Shown here piece after piece: positions 9,021 through 17,389 of a DNA stretch of 64,000 bases; position 1 is the first letter of the stretch, and every line of letters begins with the position of its first letter. A program made the position numbers and the translations under genes. This DNA is from Ensifer sp. IC3342. Its GTDB lineage: Bacteria; Pseudomonadota; Alphaproteobacteria; Rhizobiales; Rhizobiaceae. The stretch is from contig NZ_JADYVE010000012.1 in the NCBI RefSeq assembly GCF_020193655.1, forward strand, positions 1-64,000. The letters run 5' to 3'. The notes below the pieces were generated by a model. It was given only the letters and a program-made list of their open reading frames with translations, was not told where the DNA came from and made no database searches.

Positions 9021-9653
9021 CTAAGGTCGCAGCGCTTGCTCTGCGACAGACGTCCCGCGCCCCCTGGCCTCCGGCTCCTTCGCCAGCATTAACGCTGCTT
9101 CAACACCAGCCTCTAGGATGTCTTCCGCGAGAGACGCATCGGAAATGGCGCGGGCGATTTGCAGGGTCCCGACCATAACACTGAAAATCGCCGTGGCGCG
9201 TCTGATTGACGCTGTCGTGCCAGTTTCCGGTAGCTGCTCAGCGAGGTTCTTGATGTAGGGGAGAAGACTATTTTCGTATGCTTTTCGCGTCGACTGGGGT
9301 TGCCGCCCGATCTCCGGCAACAATGCAGCCGAGGGGCAGCCTTCTTCGCTCCGTTCAAGATGGGACTTGTTCAAGTATCCCCGGATTGCACCTTCGATAC
9401 CGCGGCCGCCACCACAATCCTGCTTCGATCTAGCAGATTGGTCAGCCAAGGTGTTCACGAGAGCCTCTCGGAGGAGAGCCTCTTTAGACTCGAAGTGCGC
9501 ATAAAACGCCCCATTAGTCAGTCCTGCCTCGGCCATAATCCCAGCCAAGCCCGTCGCGGATGCGCCATCCTTTCGGAAGCGTCGCGAAGCGACATCGATT
9601 ATCCGCTTCCGCGTAGTCTCTTTGTGACCTTTCTCATAACGCATCGTGCTCAT
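9021..9653 (-). CDS. TetR/AcrR family transcriptional regulator
   Basis: A 210-residue repressor-type protein. Residues about 12-60 form the TetR helix-turn-helix: RKRIIDVASRRFRKDG, then TGLAGIMAEAGLTNGAFYAHF, then SKEALLREAL. The C-terminal half (EGAIRGYLNKSHL, EEGCPSAALLPEIGRQ) matches the ligand-binding domain of the group that includes regulators of multidrug and aldehyde responses. It lies directly upstream of the MFS gene on the same strand and is the obvious candidate to control it. The operator was not identified; the AT-rich palindromes upstream of the amidase and DUF6130 genes are another possible target. Confidence 0.9.
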   Translation of the reverse strand: MSTMRYEKGHKETTRKRIIDVASRRFRKDGASATGLAGIMAEAGLTNGAFYAHFESKEALLREALVNTLADQSARSKQDCGGGRGIEGAIRGYLNKSHLERSEEGCPSAALLPEIGRQPQSTRKAYENSLLPYIKNLAEQLPETGTTASIRRATAIFSVMVGTLQIARAISDASLAEDILEAGVEAALMLAKEPEARGRGTSVAEQALRP

Positions 9654-9768
9654 CCATCTTTCGGTATGTTGAAGGGTAACTGCGTAGCGCTTTCATGCTC
9701 GCAACGATAATTTCCTGGCCCATCAGGTTTCCGCGTATCCAGGCGACACGCCTCAGGCTCAGTGCCGT

Positions 9769-11229
9769 TCAGACCGGCGTCGACAGCATGCCCACGGATA
9801 CTTCGACACGGCGCGCGAGTTGGAGAAGGCTTCTGTCACGACCCTGCTCGCCGTCGAGCTCAAGCCCAAACGGAAGCCCATTGCTAGACACGCCTGTAGG
9901 AATGCTGATGCCTGGCAGGCCCGCTATGCTCGCGGTGATAGTGTGTTGTGCCAGAACCAGATCACTGACCTCATGACCCGCGATTAAGAATTTCGATTGA
10001 TGCTCGATTCGCGGCGCCGTACTGGGAGTTGTTGGAAAGAGAAGGGCCGTAGCTCCGCTGCGAGCCAATGCTTCGCCGAACCGACGCTGAATTTCGGGGC
10101 GATCGACTGATACGGAGGTCTGATACGCCTCCGGGCTAAAGCCCGGCCCGCTCGGCAATACGACATGTCCCCACGCGTCCTTTAGGCCCGATTTAAGTCC
10201 ATTGTAAATTTCGTCGAAGGTGGTCGGAACGTGGTTGTGCAGAAGGAATTCCGAGATGGCTTCCATTGTCTCGTGGAAAAAGATCCTCCAAGTCGACCTC
10301 TCGGTGATCGATGAAAAATCTTCTCCGAGGTCTACCTCCACAACCTCGGCACCAACTTGGCGTAGCCGGTAGATAGTATCTTTGAAATGGGCCTCGATAT
10401 CAGGCTCTATGAGATCAAGATATTGCCGAGGCGCATAGGCCAATCTGACGCCCTTCAGATCAGAATGATCGGAGGACGCGACCGGCTCAGCCTTCGTCAC
10501 GATTTGATCGACAAGCATGCAGTCGTCGACGCTGCGCGCAAGCACACCAGTTGTATCGAGGGTATGCGAGATCGGGGCGACGCCGTTGCGTGGCCAACGT
10601 CCTGTCGTCGGCTTGAAGCCAACGACGCCACAGAGCGAGGCAGGCACTCGGATTGAACCTACCGTATCACCCCCTAGGGCCGCGGGCACGAGCCGAGCTG
10701 CGACAGACGCGCCGGCCCCGCTCGAGGAGCCCCCGGAAATATGATTACGACTGTGGGGGTTTCTCACTTGGCCATAGGGGCTGTTGTTGCCGGTCAAGCC
10801 ATAGGACATTTCAACGAGGTTATTTTTGCCAAAGACGATGCCGCCAGCCTTTTTCATCGCACTAACAACATCGGCGTCCTCGCTCGGCACGAAACGGTCC
10901 AGGTTCTGCACCCCGAGCGTCGTACGGAGTCCTTGAGTTAGATAGCTGTCCTTGACCGCCAACGGAACGCCCAGAAGGGGAGAGGTAGAGCCAGCAGCGC
11001 GGGCCTTGTCCGCATTTCGAGCCGCATTCAGCGCGGCTTCTTCATCTATCGTGATGAAGGCATTTAGATCTGAGTGGGTCCGGGCGCGCTGGAGGAGCGC
11101 GGCGGTGTATGACTCTGACGAGATATCTCCGTTACGAATGGCTGCGGCCGCTGCAACGACGCCAAGCCCCGCGAGCCAGTCTGATACTCCGTCCGAGGCT
11201 GCTCCAACGAGTTCAATGTCCTCTTGCAT
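9769..11229 (-). CDS. amidase signature family hydrolase
   Basis: A 486-residue protein of the amidase signature family. Residues of the Ser-cisSer-Lys triad are visible: the Lys in GVPLAVKDSYL, the bridging Ser in the GGSSSGAGASVAA loop, and the nucleophile Ser in GGDTVGSIRVPAS. The variant DTVGSIRVPA, together with VGFKPTTGRWPRNGV, is like indoleacetamide or mandelamide hydrolases rather than the GatA subunit. The likely reaction is hydrolysis of an aryl or alkyl amide to acid and ammonia; the substrate is not proven. The ATG at 11229 is preceded by GTGAGG at good spacing and was preferred over an in-frame ATG at 11253. An AT-rich bipartite element lies about 85 bp upstream. Confidence 0.88.
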   Translation of the reverse strand: MQEDIELVGAASDGVSDWLAGLGVVAAAAAIRNGDISSESYTAALLQRARTHSDLNAFITIDEEAALNAARNADKARAAGSTSPLLGVPLAVKDSYLTQGLRTTLGVQNLDRFVPSEDADVVSAMKKAGGIVFGKNNLVEMSYGLTGNNSPYGQVRNPHSRNHISGGSSSGAGASVAARLVPAALGGDTVGSIRVPASLCGVVGFKPTTGRWPRNGVAPISHTLDTTGVLARSVDDCMLVDQIVTKAEPVASSDHSDLKGVRLAYAPRQYLDLIEPDIEAHFKDTIYRLRQVGAEVVEVDLGEDFSSITERSTWRIFFHETMEAISEFLLHNHVPTTFDEIYNGLKSGLKDAWGHVVLPSGPGFSPEAYQTSVSVDRPEIQRRFGEALARSGATALLFPTTPSTAPRIEHQSKFLIAGHEVSDLVLAQHTITASIAGLPGISIPTGVSSNGLPFGLELDGEQGRDRSLLQLARRVEVSVGMLSTPV

Positions 11230-11312
11230 GATAACCTCACTTAAACGCTGCATGGAAACTTAGGATTGGTTCGCCCGATCGCCGCTATCCCGTTGCAGCT
11301 AGTTGCATTACG

Positions 11313-11344
11313 ATCATAATATAATATTGCACCCATAATGCAAT
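11313..11344 (-). promoter_or_regulatory. AT-rich bipartite element upstream of the amidase gene
   Basis: ATCATAATATAATATT at 11313-11328 and ATAATGCAAT at 11335-11344 are separated by 6 bp. The same two blocks with the same spacing occur at 13000-13031, upstream of the DUF6130 gene. On the minus strand, TTGCAT followed by TATTAT or a similar hexamer could be a promoter overlapped by the palindrome. In this copy the palindrome is intact only in its first half and centre. Confidence 0.55.
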
Positions 11345-11534
11345 AGAAAACTTCGTGTCGTGAAAGGAGCTGAGGTCGCGCTGCCAAATCGCGCCACTGT
11401 TGTCCTCGGAAGACACAGTTGGCGACCGACCGTACGCCCCGCCCGGGCGCTAGTGACCACTGTGGGTTTATCCGCCGCTGAGGGCAGTTCTGCGGAGGAT
11501 AGTTGGCCTTCCGCTAGAATAGACCGCATGAGAG

Positions 11535-11558
11535 GCGGGCCAACAACCGTTGGCCCGC
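11535..11558 (-). terminator. GC-rich hairpin (10-bp stem)
   Basis: GCGGGCCAAC (11535-11544), loop AACC, GTTGGCCCGC (11549-11558). It lies about 155 bp downstream of the minus-strand ABM monooxygenase gene and upstream of the amidase promoter. No T tract follows, so termination is inferred from position and stability only. Confidence 0.4.
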
Positions 11559-11711
11559 ATAGCAGCTACGTCTCAAAGGCAAGTTCCTGCGACTGCCGGC
11601 TACGGAGGCACGGCTGAGGCAGGCAGCCAATATCGATCCTGCGAAGGATCGACTGTTTCGTCCGGCTAGCAGCAGTCCGCTACCGAGTTTCCCAACAAAA
11701 CATAGCCCGAT

Positions 11712-12125
11712 CTAGGCTAAGGCTCGCAGGAGCTTTAGCTCGACAGGTCCCTCTGTCAATGATGCAACCGTCGTTGACCACTCGTTCACGTGCGGGGTTT
11801 GTTTATGAGCTTCAAGTGCTGCGGTACTCTCGAAGATTTCATAAAACACAAAAAGGCCGGGCTCTTCCAAACCCTGGTGGAATTGGCAGAGGAGATTTCC
11901 GGCTTCGTGCCGCACCTTTGGGACCAGAGTATTCGTCGCGCGGACGAGTTCAGCCTCTTTACCGTCTCGTGCCCGTAGGGATGCGACGACGGTAACGGCT
12001 CCTTCGGGGAGCGCCACCGTCTGAGCGGCGTGAGATGCCATCGGGGCAGAGATTGCGCCAGCCGCAGCAATCATTCCGAACGTTGTCACTAGGCTGCGTC
12101 GATTCATTTGCAACTGGTCTTTCAT
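11712..12125 (-). CDS. exported antibiotic-biosynthesis-monooxygenase (ABM) domain protein
   Basis: A 137-residue protein with an N-terminal export signal: MNRRSLVTTFGMIAAAGAIS followed by an Ala-rich cleavage region (SHA-AQ). The double Arg suggests the Tat route. The mature part is an ABM-fold ferredoxin-like domain: AVTVVASLRARDGKEAELV, then HEAGNLLCQFHQGLEEPGLF, then FYEIFESTAALEAHKQTPHV, the usual order in YgiN-like quinol monooxygenases. The ATG at 12125 has GGAG six bases upstream. It is downstream of the DUF6130 gene on the same strand, with a strong hairpin between them. The cofactor-free oxygenase activity of the family is not proven for this exported member. Confidence 0.8.
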   Translation of the reverse strand: MKDQLQMNRRSLVTTFGMIAAAGAISAPMASHAAQTVALPEGAVTVVASLRARDGKEAELVRATNTLVPKVRHEAGNLLCQFHQGLEEPGLFVFYEIFESTAALEAHKQTPHVNEWSTTVASLTEGPVELKLLRALA

Positions 12126-12321
12126 TTCAACTCCATCCGATCGAGTTTCAGGGCGACTGTCATCAGCGCGGCGCGGCGCGCCATCACGAACCTGTTTTGG
12201 CATCTGTTATTCCTATTTGTTGTGTTTCCAGCGTAGAGCGGTGGGCATGGCCCCCTCTTCATCTGCAACTGTGAGTAAGGGAACATTTGTTTCTATCGGG
12301 CTGCCGGCGATCTCTCGATCC

Positions 12322-12354
12322 CGCACGCCGAGCCATCTTACGGCTCGGCGTGCG
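12322..12354 (-). terminator. strong hairpin (13-bp stem) between the DUF6130 and ABM genes
   Basis: CGCACGCCGAGCC at 12322-12334 pairs perfectly with GGCTCGGCGTGCG at 12342-12354 across a 7-base loop. It lies about 60 bp after the stop of the minus-strand DUF6130 gene. No T tract follows, so it could be a terminator, a partial attenuator or an mRNA-stabilising structure. Confidence 0.55.
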
Positions 12355-12411
12355 TAGTCCAGATTGGCACCAGACGGGCCGCTCTCGCTCCTGTGCGGAG
12401 CCGAGTCATGC

Positions 12412-12876
12412 TCAGTGCGTGTGAGGAGTCGCCGTGTCAGGGACCGTGAACGTATGCGTCACCTCCTGCCCGGGGATCACGTTGTGATTGGCGTCGACCA
12501 ACCGGATATTCACCCTGTGCGGGCCGGGCGGGAAATTGGCTATATCGACCGTGTTGTTGTCGCTCGCGTCCGCCCACCACCACGGCAGGTCATCGACGAT
12601 AACGTGGAGATGACCGATGCGTGGAGACACGTCGACGGCGCCGGCTCCGAACACCGGCACGATGCGCAGGTTCTCCACCCGATACTGAGCCCAATAGATA
12701 CCCTGCTCGATTGCCTCGGCAACCGGGGGATCGACGATCAACTTTGGCGGGGGCTCGTTCTCGATGGCGATGTAGGGAGAAGGGCCGCGGATCTCCCGCG
12801 CGCTTTGGGCGAAAGCGCCAGTGGCAAGCAATGTGGTGGCCGTGGCGACAGCGAGGGTCTTGATGAGCACGTTCAT
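12412..12876 (-). CDS. DUF6130 family exported protein
   Basis: A 154-residue protein with a Sec-type signal peptide (MNVLIKTLAVATATTLLATGAFAQ). The mature part has GHLHVIVDDLPWWWADASDN, then FPPGPHRVNIRLVDANHNVI, the conserved core of DUF6130, with a histidine-rich end (TPHTH). The family is periplasmic and of unknown function; the Ig-like core and His/Trp residues are visible, but metal binding is only a guess. It is preceded by the intact copy of the AT-rich palindrome at 13000-13031 and may share a regulon with the amidase gene. Confidence 0.82.
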   Translation of the reverse strand: MNVLIKTLAVATATTLLATGAFAQSAREIRGPSPYIAIENEPPPKLIVDPPVAEAIEQGIYWAQYRVENLRIVPVFGAGAVDVSPRIGHLHVIVDDLPWWWADASDNNTVDIANFPPGPHRVNIRLVDANHNVIPGQEVTHTFTVPDTATPHTH

Positions 12877-12999
12877 GGCATTCGTTCCTTTGGTTCAGAA
12901 GGCAATTGCCTGAGGGCAGTTCTTACCCGGACGCAAATAAGCGTCCGGCGTGAGGAGACTTTGATTGATCGCCCGATGGTTCGGATCTTTTAAATTATA

Positions 13000-13031
13000 A
13001 TCATAATATAATATTATGCTCATAATGCAAT
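13000..13031 (-). promoter_or_regulatory. AT-rich palindromic element upstream of the DUF6130 gene
   Basis: CATAATAT (13002-13009), a single A, and ATATTATG (13011-13018) form a perfect 17-bp odd-centred palindrome. ATAATGCAAT follows at 13022-13031. The arrangement repeats the element upstream of the amidase gene. Dyad symmetry of this size fits a dimeric repressor such as a TetR protein overlapping the promoter. Confidence 0.6.
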
Positions 13032-13708
13032 GCGAATTTTAGCCGTCGTTAAAGGAGCTAAGGTTGAGCGCAGTCAGATCGCGCCTGGGTTGTCTTCGGA
13101 ATGACGCTTGTTCGAAGGGGTTGCCGTTCAGACCGTCTCGGCTGAGGAGGATCGGAAGATTGCCGAGCTTTGAAAACGAAATTGCGCGGCGACAGAATAA
13201 CGAGGTTTTTTCGCGACGAGGAAAACGTCGACAGTGACCGCTATCTCCGCATTCCAGTCGCTCTGCATGCCAACTACGGCCCTCCACCCATGGCGGACAT
13301 CTACCTGACAAACAGCCTTAAACTGCGGGATGCGCACTTAGTGTCACCTGTGTTGGGGCAACGAGGGCGAGTTGAGCGACCAATGGAACTAAATTCTCGT
13401 GAAAGTGCCGAAGGTAACTGCAACGACCGCGTTTTTACAATAAAGTGCTAACATCCAGATTAGGTGACTGGGGCATCAGTCGGCGGGAATTTCCGATGCT
13501 TTCAATCCGGCTCCGAAGAATTTTGTTTCACGGGGTTAATCGTGAAGGCGGACGCGCCTAAACCGCGGTGGTGGTCGACCGCGTGCTGCTCGTGCGATTG
13601 AATTGACGAGGACTGAGCAGGTAACAGGAGTAAGCTGTATAGCCCGGACACGTGGGAGAGCGCATCAGAATAAGCCGTATTCGACTATGGCAAATGGGAT
13701 GCTAGGTC
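13032..13708. other. intergenic, nothing recognised
   Basis: A 677-bp stretch between the divergent DUF6130 and cyclase genes. The first 70 bp resemble the corresponding sequence downstream of the element at 11313, for example AAAGGAGCT in both. Open frames of up to 93 codons exist but resemble nothing known. Confidence 0.4.
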
Positions 13709-16700
13709 ATGCCCGACATAGGAGACTGGCTCGCCAGCATTAGGCTTGAGCGGCATCGCGAAACCTTCTTGAAGAATGGCATCGATCTCGATGTTGTCGG
13801 CGATCTTGCCGATGCCGACCTGAAGGAGCTCGGACTGTCCCTTGGTGACCGCAAGCGGTTTCTCAGGGCGGCCGCCGTCCTAGCTCAGAAGTCGCCCCCT
13901 CCGGCGGCGACACGGCCCCCGCTATCCCCAATCCACGGCGAGGGGGAACGGAGACAGCTTACGGTGATGTTCTGCGATCTCGTTGGATCGACAGCACTCT
14001 CCACACGCCTCGATCCAGAAGACCTGCGGCAGTCAATTGTCGCGTACCGTACTTGCGCCACCGAGATCGTCGGCCGGTACGACGGCTTCGTTGCCAAGTA
14101 TATGGGCGACGGCGTCGTCGTATACTTCGGCTATCCGCAGGCTCACGAGGAGGATGCCGAGCGGGCCGTGAGGGCCGGGCTGGCGGTCATCGAGGCGGTC
14201 AACCGGCTGGATGCGGCAGGCGAACACTTGGCTGTTCGGATCGGAATCGCCACTGGCCTGGTCGTGGTGGGCGACATCATTGGGGCCGGTGAGACCGAGG
14301 AACGCAGCGTGGTGGGCGAGACGCCGAACCTAGCGGCCCGCCTGCAGGCGCTGGCCCAGCCCGGCACAGTCGTCATCGCCGAAGCGACGCGCGTGCTGCT
14401 GCGGGGCCAGTTCAAGCTCGAGAGCCTTGGGGTGCGAACGATCAAGGGGTTTGCTGAGGCGGCTGAAGCCTTTCGGGTGCTCGGCGAGGTGCAGAGCGAG
14501 GACCGCTTCGAGGCCGGTCACGCAACCGTGCTGCCGTTGGTTGGCCGCGATCAGGAACTCGCACTGCTGGTCGATCGCTGGCGTCTGGCAAAGGCCACCA
14601 AAGGTCAGGTTGTTCTGCTCGAGGGCGAGGCCGGAATCGGCAAGTCGCGTCTTGCGCTCGCACTTCGCGAGAGCCTCCTTCGAGAACCACATCTGTTGCG
14701 CCGCTACTTCGCCTCACCCTACCACGTCAACAGCGCGCTTCGTCCAGTAATTGCCCAGCTCGAACAGGAAGCGGGATTTGAACGCGTTGATTCACCGGCC
14801 GTCAAGCTCGCCAAACTCCAAGCACTGCTCGCCGAAAAGGGGGGCGAGGTGAGCGAAGCGACCCCATTGCTGGCAGAGCTCCTCGGAATCCCAGGCACCG
14901 ACCGCTGTCCAATGCTGAATCTTGCGCCCCAGCAGCGCAAGAATCGGACCTTCGAAGTATTCATCGCCCAGCTTGCCAGACTGGCTGCAAGGCAGCCGGT
15001 GCTCATGGTCCTTGAGGACGCGCACTGGCTGGACGCAAGCAGCCTTGAGCTGTTCGGCTTATTCGTGGACCGCATCCGACAGCTCTCGGTGCTGCTGGTC
15101 ATTACCTACAGGCCCGAGTTCGTGCCGCCTTGGCGCAGTTATCCGCACGTGACAAAGGTGGTCCTGAATCGTCTCGACCGGATGCAAGCGCAATCGCTGG
15201 TCTGCCAGCTCACCGGTGGAAAGCCACTGCCTGCCGGGGTGCTCGATTACGTTCTGGCCAATACCGATGGCGTACCGCTGTACCTCGAGGAGTTGACCAA
15301 AACCATGCTCGAATCTGGTCTCCTGGAAGTGGCCGGCGATCAGTTTGGACTGGCTGCACATAGACCGCCGCTGGCGATCCCGGTAACGCTGTACGACTCC
15401 CTTATGGCCCGTCTCGACCGCCTCGGCAGGGCCAAGACTGTGGCCCAGGTCGGTGCCTGCATTGGGCGCGAGTTCTCCTATGAGTTGATTGCGGCGTTAG
15501 CGGTGCTCGATGAGCCAGAGCTGCAGCGGGGGCTCGATCAACTGGTTGGTAGTGGGCTGGTTTTTCGCCGCGGAAGTCCCCCTGAAGCGATCTACAGCTT
15601 CAAGCACGCGCTCGTCCGCGATACGGCCTATCAGTCCCTCCTCAAGAGCTGTCGCCGCGAGCTCCATCGCCGAATTGCCCAGGTCCTCGAAGAGCTAGCC
15701 CCACATGTCGTGGCCGCCCAGCCGGAGCTCTTGGCGCATCATCTGACGGAGGCCGGACAGTTGCCGCAAGCGGTCGTGTTCTGGCACCGTGCCGGCGAGC
15801 ACGCCAATGAGCGGGCGGCGAATGCCGAGGCTGCCGGCCATTTGGCCAAGGGCCTCGATCTGCTCGCTCAGATGCCCGAGAACCCGGAGCGCCTCGAGCT
15901 TGAGCTGACATTGTTGACTACGCTGGGGCAAGTGCGTACCGCCGCAAAGGGCTATGGCCACCCGGAGGTCGAGCGCGCCTACAACCGTGCTCTGAACCTG
16001 GCCGAGCGGGTCCAGGAAACGCCCAGGCTGTTCCCGGTGCTTCTCGGCCTCACCATCCACCATGCAGTGCGGTCTGAACTTTCCGCGGCGCGGGGCCTTG
16101 CCGAACGGCTCCTGAAGTTGGCGCAGCAAATCTCGGATCCCGTGCTCGTGGTGGAAGCGTCCTACGCTCTGGGCATTACCTGCTCCTGGCTTGGCGAATT
16201 CGCCTCGGCATGGCAGCACTTCGAACACGGGATCAAGCAATACGACATCGCCCAGCACCGGGCGCATCTGGCGCTTTATGGACAGGATGGAGGACCGATC
16301 TGCCTGTGCCGCGGCGGCATGGCGCTCTGGTATCTCGGCCACGAAGACCGGGCGCAGAAGCTGATGGACGAGGCGCTCGCCATAACTGCGAAGCTCGGGC
16401 ATTTGTTCAGCCGCGCCTATGTACTGACATGGGCAGCGATTTTCCATGCGCATCGACGGGACATCGCGAAGGCGCAAGAGGCGGCGGAGTTGGCGTCGGC
16501 GTTCGCGGCCGAACACGAATTTCCATTCTGGCACACCCAAGGGGTCTTACTGCAGGGGTGGGTGCTGGCCGAACAGCACCAGGTCAGGGCAGGCATCGAG
16601 CGGTTGCGAGAGGGGCTGGCTGGCATGCAGGCGATCGGGTCAGGAATGACCAAGCCATGGGCGATGGGCCTACTCGCGGAAGCGTATGGAAAGGCCGATC

Positions 16701-17074
16701 GTATTGCCGAAGGCAGCACCTTGATTGACGAGGCGCTTACCATTGTCGGGCGCACTCACAACTGCTGGTGCGAAGCGGAGCTGCATCGGCTCAAGGGCGA
16801 GCTCATATCATCGGACCCGGAGTGCGATTCTGCCGAAATCGAGGCGTGCTTCCGCCGTGCTCTGGACGTCGCCCGCATGCAGGGTGCCAAGATGTGGGAA
16901 CTGCGCTCGGCGGTGAGTTTGGCCCGGCATTGGGGAGCACAGGGTCGTAGAGCAGAGGCTTGCGAGCTGCTCATGCCGCTCCTCGGCTGTTTCTCGAACG
17001 GCCAAGGGTCGCTCGATCTTCAGGAGGCGCTAGCTGTCGTTGAGAGCTGCGGAGGTAGTAAATTGAGCGCCTGA
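13709..17074 (+). CDS. SAM-domain class III cyclase with AAA-type ATPase and TPR region
   Basis: A 1121-residue signalling protein. Residues about 3-60 form a SAM-type helical domain (WLASIRLERHRETF, LKELGLSLGDRKRFL). A class III cyclase domain spans about 80-250, with metal ligands D90 (MFCDLVGST) and D134 (YMGDGVVVYF). Next comes an ATPase domain with a P-loop at 306-314 (GEAGIGKSR) and a Walker B-like VLMVLEDAHWLD. From about 600 to the end lie TPR-type helices. This STAND-like architecture is common in rhizobia; it is thought to couple a signal sensed by the repeats to cyclase activity. The partner and signal are unknown. A truncated relative of its ATPase-TPR half lies at 57.8-60.0 kb. 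Confidence 0.9.
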   Translation: MPDIGDWLASIRLERHRETFLKNGIDLDVVGDLADADLKELGLSLGDRKRFLRAAAVLAQKSPPPAATRPPLSPIHGEGERRQLTVMFCDLVGSTALSTRLDPEDLRQSIVAYRTCATEIVGRYDGFVAKYMGDGVVVYFGYPQAHEEDAERAVRAGLAVIEAVNRLDAAGEHLAVRIGIATGLVVVGDIIGAGETEERSVVGETPNLAARLQALAQPGTVVIAEATRVLLRGQFKLESLGVRTIKGFAEAAEAFRVLGEVQSEDRFEAGHATVLPLVGRDQELALLVDRWRLAKATKGQVVLLEGEAGIGKSRLALALRESLLREPHLLRRYFASPYHVNSALRPVIAQLEQEAGFERVDSPAVKLAKLQALLAEKGGEVSEATPLLAELLGIPGTDRCPMLNLAPQQRKNRTFEVFIAQLARLAARQPVLMVLEDAHWLDASSLELFGLFVDRIRQLSVLLVITYRPEFVPPWRSYPHVTKVVLNRLDRMQAQSLVCQLTGGKPLPAGVLDYVLANTDGVPLYLEELTKTMLESGLLEVAGDQFGLAAHRPPLAIPVTLYDSLMARLDRLGRAKTVAQVGACIGREFSYELIAALAVLDEPELQRGLDQLVGSGLVFRRGSPPEAIYSFKHALVRDTAYQSLLKSCRRELHRRIAQVLEELAPHVVAAQPELLAHHLTEAGQLPQAVVFWHRAGEHANERAANAEAAGHLAKGLDLLAQMPENPERLELELTLLTTLGQVRTAAKGYGHPEVERAYNRALNLAERVQETPRLFPVLLGLTIHHAVRSELSAARGLAERLLKLAQQISDPVLVVEASYALGITCSWLGEFASAWQHFEHGIKQYDIAQHRAHLALYGQDGGPICLCRGGMALWYLGHEDRAQKLMDEALAITAKLGHLFSRAYVLTWAAIFHAHRRDIAKAQEAAELASAFAAEHEFPFWHTQGVLLQGWVLAEQHQVRAGIERLREGLAGMQAIGSGMTKPWAMGLLAEAYGKADRIAEGSTLIDEALTIVGRTHNCWCEAELHRLKGELISSDPECDSAEIEACFRRALDVARMQGAKMWELRSAVSLARHWGAQGRRAEACELLMPLLGCFSNGQGSLDLQEALAVVESCGGSKLSA

Positions 17075-17389
17075 ACACTTGCTCCGCTGCAACGACTTGA
17101 TCGCAACTCCCCGATTGGAGCGATGTCTCCGAATCCGACATTTGCGATGTCGCAGGATAGGGAGGCACGCAACGACTGCCACCGACGCGTCTGCGACGGT
17201 GGTGAACGCGAAGAATCGACCCAGTGCGGTCATCTGGAGTGAAGGCGACGAATGTCTCATTTAGAGTCATTGCAGAGCTTCGACGGATAAAGGCGATAAC
17301 TAAGTCTGCTGTCATTTCAGGCAGTCTGCGCTGCCCGCGCGCCCTCAAAGTGGTAGGATAAAGCTTGCCATCGGAGGCTGGGCAGAGAA
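17075..17389. other. intergenic, degenerate sequence
   Basis: A 315-bp stretch between two cyclase genes. It contains TGCGGTCAT at 17225-17233 followed by a block like that at 4843-4876, suggesting remnants of a dispersed repeat. No gene was seen. Confidence 0.4.

Noticed and set aside
15695-16540. A 281-codon minus-strand frame
   Set aside because: It is antisense to the TPR part of the SAM-cyclase-ATPase gene and matches nothing.
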